NCBI GenBank assembly: GCA_002728755.1
Contig: PBVT01000047.1
Location: 232,509-296,508, forward strand
From: Myxococcales bacterium
GTDB taxonomy: Bacteria; Myxococcota_A; UBA9042; UBA3505
Length of the DNA: 64,000 nucleotides
Reading direction: 5' to 3'
In this document: piece by piece, positions 15,237-24,598 of the stretch
Position numbering within the stretch: position 1 is the first letter of the stretch
Layout: each line of letters opens with the position of its first letter
Made by a program: the position numbers and the translations under genes
The notes under the pieces: model-generated
The model's database searches: none
Told to the model about the DNA's origin: nothing
What the model saw: only the letters and a program-made list of their open reading frames with translations

Positions 15237-16768
15237 CCGACCTGTCTAAAGCGTTTAAAAGAATAAACTTTTTCCGCGGTTTTCTGGCCACGGAGGAGGA
15301 CTTTAACGACGCAACAGCCTATCACGTGGAAAAACATCGACTGCACAATCGCCTTTGCCATGGGCTCGGGATTGTCCCCGGATTCCTGGGAGATCTTCGC
15401 GTTCAGGCGCGAGGTAAAGGAGAACTGGCCGTCGAAGTGCTGCCAGGTATCGCTGTCGATGGAAATGGTAATGAAATTCTGATCTCAGACCCCGAGATTA
15501 AAGCCATCAATCCACTCGACTACAAGCTCCCACAGACCATCTATATCGTGGCGAAGCATGTGGAAGAGTTAACCGACTTTATTACCTATAAAGAGAATCT
15601 TGAATTCAAAGGGCACAGGCGCATATCAGAACTCTCTCGGATCGAGGCACAAATCGTCGAACCGGATGCAGCAGATGGGGTTGAGCTCGCTCGTATTCAA
15701 CTTGCTCCGGGCGTACGGCGCATAACCGATGCCAAGAACCCACAAGCCCCCGCCGAAAATGAAATAGACCTGCGATTCTCCCCCAAGGCCGGTGTTGTAG
15801 GGAGTCGACTATCCACGACGTTCCGAAATGACTTGATGGATCTTACGCTGGAGATGCAGGAGATCTACGCATTTCTTTTCCAGGTCCAGGGAATTACCAC
15901 GGCAGCAGACGTAGACCACTCCTTGATCACCCTGCGCATGCTATTCCATAGCCATCTTGTCGATGCCTGGAATCTATACCCGCTTCTCGGTGATGTTCTA
16001 CGCCTACAATGGACATTTATTGAAGATGTCGAGGCCAACTATGGCCAGTTCAGTAGCCGAAAAGAGTTCGTATCGTTAAAGCGTCATATCGAACTTCTAG
16101 AGAGCTACCGAAAAGAAGGGCGACGCGACCAGGAATTCCTCGATACGTTCGTAGCGTATGAGCGAAAAGGCGTAGAGAATATGCGTGCCATCTTCTCTGA
16201 ACGCCTCAAAAAGGTGGTTAAAGAAGCCGTCGCAGATACTCCATTGGCCCAGGTTGCTGAGAAGCTCAAAGTACACAGCAAGACATTCAAAAAGACCATG
16301 ACTGTCGAAGGGGTGAAGCTCTCTCGTATCGACGAAATCGATATTCTAGAGCCCGATAGTGAAAAGGCTCATGGCTTCAAGATCATTGACGCCCGCGACA
16401 AATACCGGAGTCGTCAAAAGCTTAAATACCCCGACGGGACCGTTGTCGAAGATGTGGGTATTGCCTATGAAGGTGGAAAATGTGAGTTCAAGCTCACGAA
16501 TGTGGTTCCTGGTCACCCCGTTCTCATATTCGTCCGAATGGATTATGTGCGAGGTGATTGGGAGGCCGACATGGAAGTCAATGGACGCAAAGCAGGTACC
16601 ATGCGCTGTGCAGGAGAAGACGTAAAATACCGCTGGCGCAACTGGCCATTCCTCATCGAAAGCGATTACGTAAACGACGTGGAGTTGACCATAACTCAGA
16701 CACCGACGACCGAAGAGCGCGACATCAATTACTTCCATGTCTGGGCATACCAACCCGCGGGTAAATGA
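15233..16768 (+). CDS. eCIS tail / fibre-type protein with N-terminal 'RVNFF' module
   Basis: A 511-aa protein. The N-terminus (FKRINFFRGFLATEEDFNDA, YHVEKHRLHNRLCHGLGIVPGF, then VEVLPGIAVDGNGNEI) resembles a module often encoded at the end of eCIS operons, which I recall from similar clusters but cannot name by family number. The middle is helical. The last ~130 residues are beta-rich with many aromatic residues and end YFHVWAYQP, suggesting a jelly-roll-like binding domain. The start codon overlaps the previous stop (atga) with ctggaggtc upstream, so it belongs to the same operon. A role in baseplate periphery, fibre attachment or target binding is inferred from position. Confidence 0.65.
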   Translation: MTDLSKAFKRINFFRGFLATEEDFNDATAYHVEKHRLHNRLCHGLGIVPGFLGDLRVQARGKGELAVEVLPGIAVDGNGNEILISDPEIKAINPLDYKLPQTIYIVAKHVEELTDFITYKENLEFKGHRRISELSRIEAQIVEPDAADGVELARIQLAPGVRRITDAKNPQAPAENEIDLRFSPKAGVVGSRLSTTFRNDLMDLTLEMQEIYAFLFQVQGITTAADVDHSLITLRMLFHSHLVDAWNLYPLLGDVLRLQWTFIEDVEANYGQFSSRKEFVSLKRHIELLESYRKEGRRDQEFLDTFVAYERKGVENMRAIFSERLKKVVKEAVADTPLAQVAEKLKVHSKTFKKTMTVEGVKLSRIDEIDILEPDSEKAHGFKIIDARDKYRSRQKLKYPDGTVVEDVGIAYEGGKCEFKLTNVVPGHPVLIFVRMDYVRGDWEADMEVNGRKAGTMRCAGEDVKYRWRNWPFLIESDYVNDVELTITQTPTTEERDINYFHVWAYQPAGK

Positions 16769-16911
16769 CCATAACGGGTCAGCTTGAGGCTAGAACATGG
16801 CTTGCATGGGGATCAGGGAACGTGCGAAGATCAGATACTCTTCTTCCCGATATGCGAGTTTTCTATGCCAGATAGAGCTGCATTCAACCGTATCCATCGA
16901 AAGGTGACGGT

Positions 16912-17628
16912 ATGAATCCATTCTCCGGCTTGAACCGCTGGTTCAAACAATTGGCTTTCGGGCGCGTTCGAGGAGCGAAGGCGTCAACGAAAGGAAAGCT
17001 GATGGGAAAACAAGCCCGCGCAAAAGGCAAGGTTGCGGGTTCATTCAATAAGGGTGTTGACGGAGCCGTCAAAGGAGCCAAGAATAAGGCTACAGGCAAA
17101 GGAAAAGGAAAGAAGAACAAACAGGACAGCAGCAACACGGGAAGATCCGGCGCTGCGCCAAGAAAACAGGAAAGCCGGAAGCAAGAAAGCCGGAAGCAGG
17201 AACAGAAAATGGGTATTTTCGGTCGAAACAAAAATAAGCCTCCGGAACATGATGAATCCGAGGTCGCATCATCGGACGAAAAAACACAGATGGTAGATAT
17301 GGGCGACGTATCCGCGCCTGTAGCAGAATGTGTCGGATGGGTCGTTATGTGGAATGGACCATTCCGAGGAAGAGACTTTCGGCTCGAGCCAGGAAAAAAT
17401 GAAATGGGGACGGATGCCGATTGCGCAGTCGTTCTTACAGATCCCTATTCATCAGGAAAACATTGCGTCATTCGGTTTGATTCAGAGGACCAGAGCTATA
17501 CGCTCATCGACCTCGACTCGACCAATGGAACCTTCGTCAATAATGAACGAGTGGTTAAGTGCCGTCTGGTAGATAACGATAAGATTCGAATCGGACGGAC
17601 CGAAATGCTGTTCAAGGGAATCTACTAG
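16912..17628 (+). CDS. FHA-domain protein with basic N-terminus
   Basis: A 238-aa protein. Residues 1-100 are highly basic (Lys, Arg, Gly, Ala) with about three QESRK-type repeats. Residues ~140-236 are an FHA fold: PFRGRDFRLEPGKNEMGTDA, SSGKHCVIRF, then LDSTNGTFVNNERV. The serine/histidine and Asn-Gly motifs that contact phosphothreonine peptides are present, but the usual Gly-Arg at the first loop is Gly-Thr. The start has gaaaggtgac upstream. The stop abuts the next ATG, so the two FHA genes form one unit. A role in phosphorylation-dependent control of the neighbouring eCIS is possible but not shown; no Ser/Thr kinase is in the window. Confidence 0.82.
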   Translation: MNPFSGLNRWFKQLAFGRVRGAKASTKGKLMGKQARAKGKVAGSFNKGVDGAVKGAKNKATGKGKGKKNKQDSSNTGRSGAAPRKQESRKQESRKQEQKMGIFGRNKNKPPEHDESEVASSDEKTQMVDMGDVSAPVAECVGWVVMWNGPFRGRDFRLEPGKNEMGTDADCAVVLTDPYSSGKHCVIRFDSEDQSYTLIDLDSTNGTFVNNERVVKCRLVDNDKIRIGRTEMLFKGIY

Positions 17629-17670
17629 ATGAACCCGAATAGGAACACGCACAGTGGAAGGGATGGCTCT

Positions 17671-19164
17671 ATGCGCACTCTACTGAAGGTATGCCTGCTA
17701 CTCTTTTTCTTCGCTCCTCTCTCAGCCTATGCAGGGAAAGCAGCGGTTAAGGTTGAGTATGTCGACCAGTCTCGCTTCAAAAAAGAACGGCTATTTCGAA
17801 TCTACATCGACGTAAAAGATTCCGAAGGGGGCGTACCGGAGCTCGATGCCGAGGATATCCAAGTCATCATCGACCAGGACACCGTCGAAGAGGGTGATGA
17901 TGCCAAGAGCAGCATCAACATCCGAAAGGCGAGCGACTTTGATGACTATCTGGGTATGGACGTCATTCTTGTCCTGCCAACCACGGAAATCATAAAGACG
18001 GAACCCAAACTGATGGCGGAAATCCAGCGGGGAGCAAAGGATTTCATTGAGACTCTTCATGAGAGCGACCGTAGTGCGATTTGGACCTTCGACGGCTGTG
18101 GTGTGAAAGAGCGAAAAGACCTGAACACGAAGCACGAATCGGCCCTCAAAGCGATCTCTCGCCTCCCCACATACGAATGTGATGTCACATCGGGTGAACC
18201 CAGGTTACTCCGGGACTATCTGACCAAGATTCTGGAAAAGGGTTTTACAGCTATAGAAGATGAGCCCAACCGACGTACAGCTCTCCTGCTCTTGACGGAT
18301 GGACGGGATGATACGGCCCAGAAAGAAGAAAATAGAGAGAAGGCTGAATCGCAACGGGATGCCATAACCGAGTGCGCCAGGCGCGTTCGGCGCTGTAATA
18401 AGGAGATTGAAGACACTGCCACGCGGTTCTATGTCATCGGCCTTGAGGGGCTTGGAAATGAACTGACCGGGGTATTCGATCTATTGCGTGCGACGTCCGA
18501 AGATACGGGTGGAAGCATTATTGAAGTGCCTGCAGCACGGGTAAACCCCGACGAAGTACGAAGCCAATTCGAGAATATGGCCGACCGGATCCTGGGTCAG
18601 CAGGTTGTGGAGTGGAAGCCACGAAAAGTACGACGAGATTCGGAATTACAAATTCGACTTTCGAATCTAAAACTGACCTCTACCCCGCCGTACACCCCAG
18701 AAGATGGTTTCAAGACTCGCTCGAAGAGTGCCTGGTCTGCGGTATTTACGTTCTTCAAGTGGGTCTTCATTATCGGAATCATTGTGCTCGTTATCATGCT
18801 GATCGTACGAGCCCTTCGTAATCGTGGGAATAAGGAAGAATATATCGAAGCGCCGGCCTATGACGCCGGGGCTCGTGCAATGCTTACTGTTATTGGCGGA
18901 CCTGATATGGGTATGGAAGTACCGATTGTGGACGAGGTCACGTCATTCGGCCGGTCCGATGCGTGTGATATCCAGTTCAGTGATGCAGCAATGAGTCGTC
19001 GTCATGCCGCAATCCGGATGGATAAGATGCGCTTTGAGCTCTCCGACATACAGTCCTCAAGCGGTACGTTTGTAAACGGGCGTCGCGTGGAAAAATGCTT
19101 TCTCCAGGATGGAGATAAGATCATGCTCGCCAAGACCGAGATGAGCTTCCGACTTGTCCGCTAA
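17671..19164 (+). CDS. Exported VWA-like protein with membrane anchor and C-terminal FHA domain
   Basis: The chosen start (17671) gives 497 aa with a signal peptide (LLKVCLLLFFFAPLSAYA) and has ggaaggga 9 bases upstream; an in-frame ATG at 17629 would add 14 residues before it. Residues ~85-310 look like a von Willebrand A fold (MDVILVLPTTEI, ALLLLTDGRDDT), but the first metal-site motif DxSxS is replaced by LPTTE, so the MIDAS is degenerate. A hydrophobic helix (VFTFFKWVFIIGIIVLVIML, ~res 365-385) is followed by an FHA domain with GRSDACDIQ, SRRHAAIR and SSSGTFVNGRR. The layout puts the VWA part outside the cytoplasm and the FHA part inside. It is transcribed with the upstream FHA gene. Confidence 0.8.
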   Translation: MRTLLKVCLLLFFFAPLSAYAGKAAVKVEYVDQSRFKKERLFRIYIDVKDSEGGVPELDAEDIQVIIDQDTVEEGDDAKSSINIRKASDFDDYLGMDVILVLPTTEIIKTEPKLMAEIQRGAKDFIETLHESDRSAIWTFDGCGVKERKDLNTKHESALKAISRLPTYECDVTSGEPRLLRDYLTKILEKGFTAIEDEPNRRTALLLLTDGRDDTAQKEENREKAESQRDAITECARRVRRCNKEIEDTATRFYVIGLEGLGNELTGVFDLLRATSEDTGGSIIEVPAARVNPDEVRSQFENMADRILGQQVVEWKPRKVRRDSELQIRLSNLKLTSTPPYTPEDGFKTRSKSAWSAVFTFFKWVFIIGIIVLVIMLIVRALRNRGNKEEYIEAPAYDAGARAMLTVIGGPDMGMEVPIVDEVTSFGRSDACDIQFSDAAMSRRHAAIRMDKMRFELSDIQSSSGTFVNGRRVEKCFLQDGDKIMLAKTEMSFRLVR

Positions 19165-19173
19165 TGCGTGACA

Positions 19174-20031
19174 CTAATAGTTTAGTGACAGAGTCAGGCC
19201 CGTTTTGCCTACTCGGCTACTGCCTGTGCCGTATGCCGCAATAGAGAATCGTCCGGTTCGTAGAGAGACTCCCACAAATCCGCGATGAATACTTCCGGTT
19301 GAATTCGGTAATAAGCCTTCGACCGGGTCACCAACCGATATCGTTCCTCCGAAGCCATCAGACTGTTGTTCGAAAGCAACAACTCGCCGCGTCGATGCTT
19401 GTAGGAACACAAATTGGTAACCAAAGAATGGCTCGATACGCCCCCAACCTCCTACTATGAATCCCTTAGAGGCCGTAAGTCGCCCATGTACAGTTGTCAG
19501 GTTGATAGCCTCTTCCCCGGCCGTGGTCGTCGTTCCAACCGTAACCTTGATGTCAGGTAAAGCGGAAATCCCTTCCGTAACAGAATTGCTGAGTTCAACT
19601 CCGAGGCTCCATAGGTTGGAGCCTGGGATATGACTGATCTGGCTACCCAGTTCAAACGCCCAGGGAAGGCCCTTGCAGAAGCGAATGTCCATAAGAGCGA
19701 CGAGGCTTTCCTTGTCACCATTACCTCGCGTCCATGCTTCCGAATCGGATTGAATCAACGCAACTCCGCCGCTGGCCGATAGCCGCAACCCAAGACCTCC
19801 TATGGTGCTTCCACTGCTTGTAGGTCCAGACGTAAGTATATCGGCCAGGTCCTGGACGAAGAAGCCAAAGGCGTCCTGGTCCGTGAAGGCCTGCCCACCA
19901 TTCACATCAATAAAACCCTCTGGCTGAACGTCCAAGGCGTAGACTGCTGTACTACTGAACCCAACCAGCGCACAACATACCAACGCGGGCAGTAAGACGC
20001 GTCGAATGGCAGATGACACAACGGAAATCAT
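19174..20031 (-). CDS. Exported protein of unknown function, possibly outer-membrane
   Basis: A 285-aa protein with a signal peptide (RVLLPALVCCALVGFSS, cleavage near VYA-LD). The mature part is rich in Gly, Ser and aromatic residues in alternating patterns (FFGYQFVFLQA, FVGVSLRTGRFSIAAYGTG) and ends in an aromatic residue (LSLNY), which fits a small outer-membrane beta-barrel. I do not recognise a family. Its start overlaps the stop of the PhaR-like gene by 4 bases (atga), so the two are translated together. It converges with the VWA-FHA gene, 9 bases apart. Confidence 0.55.
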   Translation of the reverse strand: MISVVSSAIRRVLLPALVCCALVGFSSTAVYALDVQPEGFIDVNGGQAFTDQDAFGFFVQDLADILTSGPTSSGSTIGGLGLRLSASGGVALIQSDSEAWTRGNGDKESLVALMDIRFCKGLPWAFELGSQISHIPGSNLWSLGVELSNSVTEGISALPDIKVTVGTTTTAGEEAINLTTVHGRLTASKGFIVGGWGRIEPFFGYQFVFLQASTRRVVAFEQQSDGFGGTISVGDPVEGLLPNSTGSIHRGFVGVSLRTGRFSIAAYGTGSSRVGKTGLTLSLNY

Positions 20032-20681
20032 TCTACGCTTTTTGACTCCGTCTGCGCCGATAGGCGGGCCTCCAGCTCGACGAGTCGCTGCTCAAGTACC
20101 CGAACTCGCTCCGTTAGCTCAAGCTCTACAGATCCCATTGTCACGGCCTCTTCAGGAATGACCTCGTCACCATCCTCATCAGACTTCTTATTGCCAAGGC
20201 CTGTGGGAACGATTTGGTTGTATCGCTCTTCAATCCTGGATTGAAGCTCCTCAAGGCTTTGTTGTGTTTGCGCGAACATATCCGTCAGCGCATCCCGAAC
20301 CTCATCGAGATTCGCACGCCCTTTAATGCTACGAATCTTCTGCTCAGCATCCGAACGTAACCGGGTCATTCGCTCTTCAGCATCATCTCGAATCGTCTGA
20401 ACTGGCTGTGCAATACGGCGCTGTAGGAACATGCCTCCAGATTGCACCAGCACCTTTAATGAGGAGATCGGGAGCAATCGACGATTTTGCTTTTCAGCTT
20501 CAAGGACAATCTGGGCAAGCGTGACGCCCGTGATGTCTTCGCCAGAGTCTTTATCAATGATCTGCACATCATCACCCTGCTGCACCAATTCGGCGATCTG
20601 GTCGAGAGTTACGTATCGACTGTCCTGGGTATCGTAGAGCTTTCGATTCGCGTATCGCTTGATGATTCGTGCATTTGCCAA
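20028..20681 (-). CDS. PHA/PHB accumulation regulator DNA-binding domain protein (PhaR-like)
   Basis: A 217-aa protein. Residues 4-65 are the PHA accumulation regulator DNA-binding domain: RIIKRYANRKLYDTQDSRYV, then TLDQIAELVQQGDDVQIIDK and ITGVTLAQIVLE. In PHA-producing bacteria this family represses phasin genes and binds PHA granules; here, without phasin or PHA synthase genes nearby, the target is unknown. The C-terminal half (~100-215) is highly charged and predicted coiled-coil. It is divergent from dnaK with 226 bases between the starts and precedes the exported protein with an atga overlap. Confidence 0.82.
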   Translation of the reverse strand: MANARIIKRYANRKLYDTQDSRYVTLDQIAELVQQGDDVQIIDKDSGEDITGVTLAQIVLEAEKQNRRLLPISSLKVLVQSGGMFLQRRIAQPVQTIRDDAEERMTRLRSDAEQKIRSIKGRANLDEVRDALTDMFAQTQQSLEELQSRIEERYNQIVPTGLGNKKSDEDGDEVIPEEAVTMGSVELELTERVRVLEQRLVELEARLSAQTESKSVE

Positions 20682-20807
20682 AATAAGCCCTCTCTTCTCT
20701 CACCAATCCTGCACCTGAGCGTACCTGCGTGTCAATGTACCCTCCGGTTCCTGGCAAAATAAGACCCCTCTCTCCTACCCAAATGCCATTTTTTTTCCTT
20801 CCGTGGG

Positions 20808-20835
20808 TTGAATTTCGTCAAGACGTTCCTATTTT
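20808..20835 (+). promoter_or_regulatory. Candidate dnaK promoter
   Basis: ttgaat (20808-20813) and tattttt-type box tatttt (20830-20835) are separated by 16 bases, a fair sigma-70 match. The same stretch (gttgaa, 15 bases, cctatt) is a weaker match to a sigma-32 heat-shock promoter. No CIRCE element is visible. Confidence 0.35.
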
Positions 20836-20907
20836 GTTTTCCGTTACAGCAGAGCCAAACAGTTAACCTGCTGATATATTTAGAATTTTTTAGAAAGGAG
20901 CTTGGTT

Positions 20908-22806
20908 ATGGCCAAGATCATCGGCATTGATTTGGGAACCACGAATTCTGTTGTCGCCGTTATGGAAGGCAAAGAAGCGAAAGTAATTGCGAACGAAGAA
21001 GGCGATCGCGTGACGTCATCCATCATCGGATTTGACGACAAGGATCAGATTCTTGTGGGACAGGTCGCCAAGCGACAGGCTGTTGTAAACCCCGAGAACA
21101 CCGTCTTCTCCGTAAAACGATTGATGGGACACCGGTTTGAAGAAGCGAGTGCGCAGGACGAGCATATTCCCTATCATGTCGTGAAAGCCGACAATGGCGA
21201 CGCACATATTGAAGCGCGTGGAAAACGATACAGCCCGCCAGAGATCAGTGCATTCGTCCTCCGTAAGCTCAAGAAGGCAGCGGAAGACTATCTGGGCCAG
21301 GAGGTGAAAGAAGCTGTTATCACCGTGCCGGCCTATTTCAATGACAGTCAACGCCAAGCCACCAAAGACGCCGGTCGAATCGCTGGACTAGAGGTCCGCC
21401 GAATCATCAACGAGCCGACAGCTGCGGCCCTGGCCTACGGCCTGGACAAGAAAAACAACGAGCTCATCGCCGTCTATGACTTTGGTGGTGGTACCTTTGA
21501 CATCAGTATCCTCGAAGTTGGTGACAACGTCGTGGAGGTGCTCTCCACATCTGGGGACACCCATCTCGGTGGTGACGATGTAGACAAAGAGCTCATCAAC
21601 TACATTGCAGGTGAGTTCCGCAAAGAACATGGAATCAATCTGATCGACGATCGTATGGCCCTTCAGCGCCTCAAAGAAGCTGCGGAGCGCGCCAAGGTTG
21701 AGCTGTCGACCAAGATGGAAACCGAGGTCAATATCCCGTTCATCGCCGCAGACAATAACGGCACGAAACACGTACTGATGACCATTACCCGCGCTAAGCT
21801 GGAAGCCCTCATCGATACTCTTGTAGACCGGACTTTGGTAGCGACCAAGAAAGCCTTGAGCGATGCTAAGAAGTCTCCTTCAGATATCAACGAAGTCGTA
21901 CTGGTCGGTGGGTCCACCCGAATTCCTCTGGTACAAAAAAAGGTACAAGAGTTCTTCGGTCGTGAACCACATCGTGGTGTGAATCCGGATGAGGTCGTCG
22001 CGATTGGTGCGGCCATCCAGGGTGGTGTACTTGCCGGCGACGTAAAGGATGTTGTTCTACTCGACGTTACTCCCCTCTCTTTGGGAATCGAAACATTGGG
22101 TGGAGTTATGACGGCCCTCGTTCCACGGAACACCACGATTCCAGTAACGAAGAAAGAGGTCTTCTCGACTGCCGAGGACAATCAACCAAGCGTGACGGTA
22201 CATGTCATGCAAGGTGAACGTCCCATGGCACGTGATAACCGTACACTCGCCAAGTTCAATTTGGACGAGCTGCCGTTAGCCCCTCGTGGTGTGCCCCAGA
22301 TCGAAGTAGCCTTCGACATCGATGCCGACGGTATCCTTGTTGTTCACGCGAAGGATAAGGCGACCGGAAAAGAGCAGAAGGTTCGGGTTGAAGCGTCGAG
22401 TGGTCTCTCCGAGACAGATATCGAACAGGCCGTACAAGATGCAGATGCCAATGCGGATGAGGACGCTCGCCGGAAAGAGCAGGTAGAAGTAAAGAATACG
22501 CTAGACGCATTCATCTACCAGACGGAGAAGTCCTTTAAGGAGCATGGCGATAAGGTACCTGCCGAGGATCGCGCCAAGCTGGATACAGCATTGGCCGATG
22601 CAAAAGCTGCCGTTGAGACGGATGACCTCGATAAGATGAAAGCCGCTCAGGAAGAGCTGCAGACTATCGCATATCGTCTTGCTGAGGTGCTTTACAGCCC
22701 AGATGCAAATGCCCAGGCCGAGGCCCCAACGGCCGAAGCAAGCGCACCGACCCCTGAGGATGACGACTCGGTCATCGACGTAGAAGAGATCAACCCAGAA
22801 GCATAA
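20908..22806 (+). CDS. dnaK: Molecular chaperone DnaK (Hsp70)
   Basis: A 632-aa Hsp70. The N-terminal ATPase domain shows [18 protein letters not shown], the [15 protein letters not shown] and [14 protein letters not shown] phosphate motifs and [14 protein letters not shown]. The linker [19 protein letters not shown] leads into the substrate-binding domain, and the C-terminus ends in an acidic DVEEINPEA tail close to the usual DAEFEEV end. I use ATG 20908 because aaaggag lies 7 bases before it; a TTG two codons earlier is less likely. It folds and protects proteins in the cytoplasm with DnaJ and GrpE, neither of which is adjacent. The next gene, hutH, is convergent 3 bases away. Confidence 0.98.
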   Translation: MAKIIGIDLGTTNSVVAVMEGKEAKVIANEEGDRVTSSIIGFDDKDQILVGQVAKRQAVVNPENTVFSVKRLMGHRFEEASAQDEHIPYHVVKADNGDAHIEARGKRYSPPEISAFVLRKLKKAAEDYLGQEVKEAVITVPAYFNDSQRQATKDAGRIAGLEVRRIINEPTAAALAYGLDKKNNELIAVYDFGGGTFDISILEVGDNVVEVLSTSGDTHLGGDDVDKELINYIAGEFRKEHGINLIDDRMALQRLKEAAERAKVELSTKMETEVNIPFIAADNNGTKHVLMTITRAKLEALIDTLVDRTLVATKKALSDAKKSPSDINEVVLVGGSTRIPLVQKKVQEFFGREPHRGVNPDEVVAIGAAIQGGVLAGDVKDVVLLDVTPLSLGIETLGGVMTALVPRNTTIPVTKKEVFSTAEDNQPSVTVHVMQGERPMARDNRTLAKFNLDELPLAPRGVPQIEVAFDIDADGILVVHAKDKATGKEQKVRVEASSGLSETDIEQAVQDADANADEDARRKEQVEVKNTLDAFIYQTEKSFKEHGDKVPAEDRAKLDTALADAKAAVETDDLDKMKAAQEELQTIAYRLAEVLYSPDANAQAEAPTAEASAPTPEDDDSVIDVEEINPEA

Positions 22807-22809
22807 AGC

Positions 22810-24324
22810 CTAGGGGAGAGATGCAGCCCAATCCTCGGATCGGAGCCATTCGACCGATGCCTGGATATGGGGAGCCAAATGGGTATCTTCTGTTAGGAAG
22901 GGTACCTTCTCTCGAAAGCTGTCGTGTATCTGTTGCAGACGTGGTCCCGGTTTCAATGGACATCGTAGATCGATGCCCTGTGCCGCACAAAGCGATTCTA
23001 TCGCTAGAACCTTTTCCACGTAATCAACCACCGTTAATGCCTTAACCGCAGCGGTCATTCCCATGGACACATGATCCTCTCGGTTCGCACTACTGGGAAT
23101 GCTGTCTACGCTGGCCGGGTGGGACAAAACCTTTCCTTCGGTAACCAGACTTGCCGCGGAAACCTGAGCAATCATCAGACCACTATTCAGGCCCGTATTC
23201 GCGACGAGAAACGCTGGTAAACCTGAGGATAGGTTTGGGTTTACGAGCTGTTCAATACGACGCTCGGATATACTCATTAATGCTGTCATCACCTGGGCAA
23301 GATAATCGAGCGCGAAAGCCACCGGTGCACCATGGAAATTACCACCTGAGATGAACTCCCCTGTATCTGGGAAAACCAGAGGGTTGTCGGTCACACTATT
23401 CGACTCCCGTTCCAGAACTTCACCGATATGATCTAACGCCCCCCAGACCGCACCATGCACCTGTGGCATACAACGTAGGGAATACGGGTCCTGTACCTTC
23501 TCACAGTCGGTATGGCTCTGGTTGATCTCACTATCAACCAGGAGATCGCGAATAATCGAACTGCAACGTTCCTGCCCAGGATGTGGGCGAAGCTTGTTAA
23601 TCCGTGTATCAAAGGCTACCGCTGTACCCAGTAGCGCATCGAGCGACCAGGCACCTACCACGTTGGCATACCGAACGGCTCGTTGGGCCACCTGGAATGC
23701 GAGAATACCCACTGCTGTCATCGCCTGGGTACCATTAATTAGAGACAGCCCTTCTTTGGCCTCGAGGGTTATTGGGGTTAGACCGACTTCGGCGAGCGCC
23801 TTATCAGCAGGCATTTGCTTACCCTGGTATGACACCTCACCCTCACCGATTAATGGCAGCGCTAGATGTGCCAGTGGAGCGAGGTCACCGGAAGCCCCAA
23901 CAGAACCCCGGGATGGAATCACGGGATGAATACCATATTCGAGAAAATCCAATAGCCGCTGCACCACGACCAGACGTGCTCCGGAATGACCCAATGCAAG
24001 CACATTGGCACGCAGAAGTAGCATCATTCGCACGACCGGCTCGCTCAGGGGTTCACCCGTTCCACAGGCGTGACTACGGATCAGATTTCGCTGAAGCTTT
24101 TCGAGATCGCTCTTATCAATATGATGCTCTGCAAGCGCGCCAAACCCAGTATTAACACCATATACCGCCGTTTCCTGGCCTCCGTCGGTGTACTTCTTCA
24201 CCAACGCATTTGCCGCCTCTATACGTCCGCACGTCTCTTTTTCCAAGACGGCTTTCGCTGTTCCATTTCCCACGGCCAGTATGTCGGCGATCGTTAGATT
24301 CATTCCAACCGATACGGTTTTCAT
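22810..24324 (-). CDS. hutH: Histidine ammonia-lyase
   Basis: A 504-aa enzyme that deaminates histidine to trans-urocanate and ammonia, the first step of histidine degradation. The Ala-Ser-Gly triad that cyclises into the MIO electrophile is at residues 144-146 in RGSVGASGDLAPLAHLAL. Other family motifs are YGVNTGFGALA near 55, NLIRSHACGTG near 80, and the GNFHGAPVAFALDYLAQ and SSANREDHVSMG segments. I place the start at 24324 because caggagcg lies 9 bases before this ATG; the frame extends another 34 codons upstream without homology. The other hut genes (hutU, hutI) are not adjacent. Confidence 0.96.
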   Translation of the reverse strand: MKTVSVGMNLTIADILAVGNGTAKAVLEKETCGRIEAANALVKKYTDGGQETAVYGVNTGFGALAEHHIDKSDLEKLQRNLIRSHACGTGEPLSEPVVRMMLLLRANVLALGHSGARLVVVQRLLDFLEYGIHPVIPSRGSVGASGDLAPLAHLALPLIGEGEVSYQGKQMPADKALAEVGLTPITLEAKEGLSLINGTQAMTAVGILAFQVAQRAVRYANVVGAWSLDALLGTAVAFDTRINKLRPHPGQERCSSIIRDLLVDSEINQSHTDCEKVQDPYSLRCMPQVHGAVWGALDHIGEVLERESNSVTDNPLVFPDTGEFISGGNFHGAPVAFALDYLAQVMTALMSISERRIEQLVNPNLSSGLPAFLVANTGLNSGLMIAQVSAASLVTEGKVLSHPASVDSIPSSANREDHVSMGMTAAVKALTVVDYVEKVLAIESLCAAQGIDLRCPLKPGPRLQQIHDSFREKVPFLTEDTHLAPHIQASVEWLRSEDWAASLP

Positions 24325-24537
24325 GATGTGCGCTCCTGTCGGGCTCGAACGGCCTGTTTCGTTACTTCGAGAAGTCCACATACATACCATTTTGGACCTA
24401 TTCAAGAACCGAATTTCAAAGACCACTCCAAATTCGCGTTCCAGGGGCTACGCAATACAGCCGTAAAAGAAGCTGTTCCACAACGGACACAAAACCGCAT
24501 TACAGCCCGAAAAACCTAGAAGTTACACGTTTAGCTA

Positions 24538-24566
24538 TTGACTCTAAATGGTCCTGCGCGTATAGC
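24538..24566 (+). promoter_or_regulatory. Promoter of lipoprotein 1
   Basis: ttgact (24538-24543), 17 bases, tatagc (24561-24566): a good sigma-70 promoter 32 bases before the lipoprotein start. The same -10 box and 17-base spacing recur before the second paralogue. The 214 bases between the hutH start and this box hold no other gene. Confidence 0.6.
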
Positions 24567-24598
24567 CGCCTGCCCACTCTGACACCTAGGTGAATGAA

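Noticed and set aside
17629..17670. A start at 17629 for the VWA-FHA protein, directly after the previous stop
   Set aside because: It is possible, but ATG 17671 has a better ribosome site and puts the basic start of the signal peptide in the normal place.
20760..20907. A CIRCE (HrcA) operator before dnaK
   Set aside because: No TTAGCACTC/GAGTGCTAA pair is present; only a weak sigma-32-like or sigma-70-like promoter can be argued.
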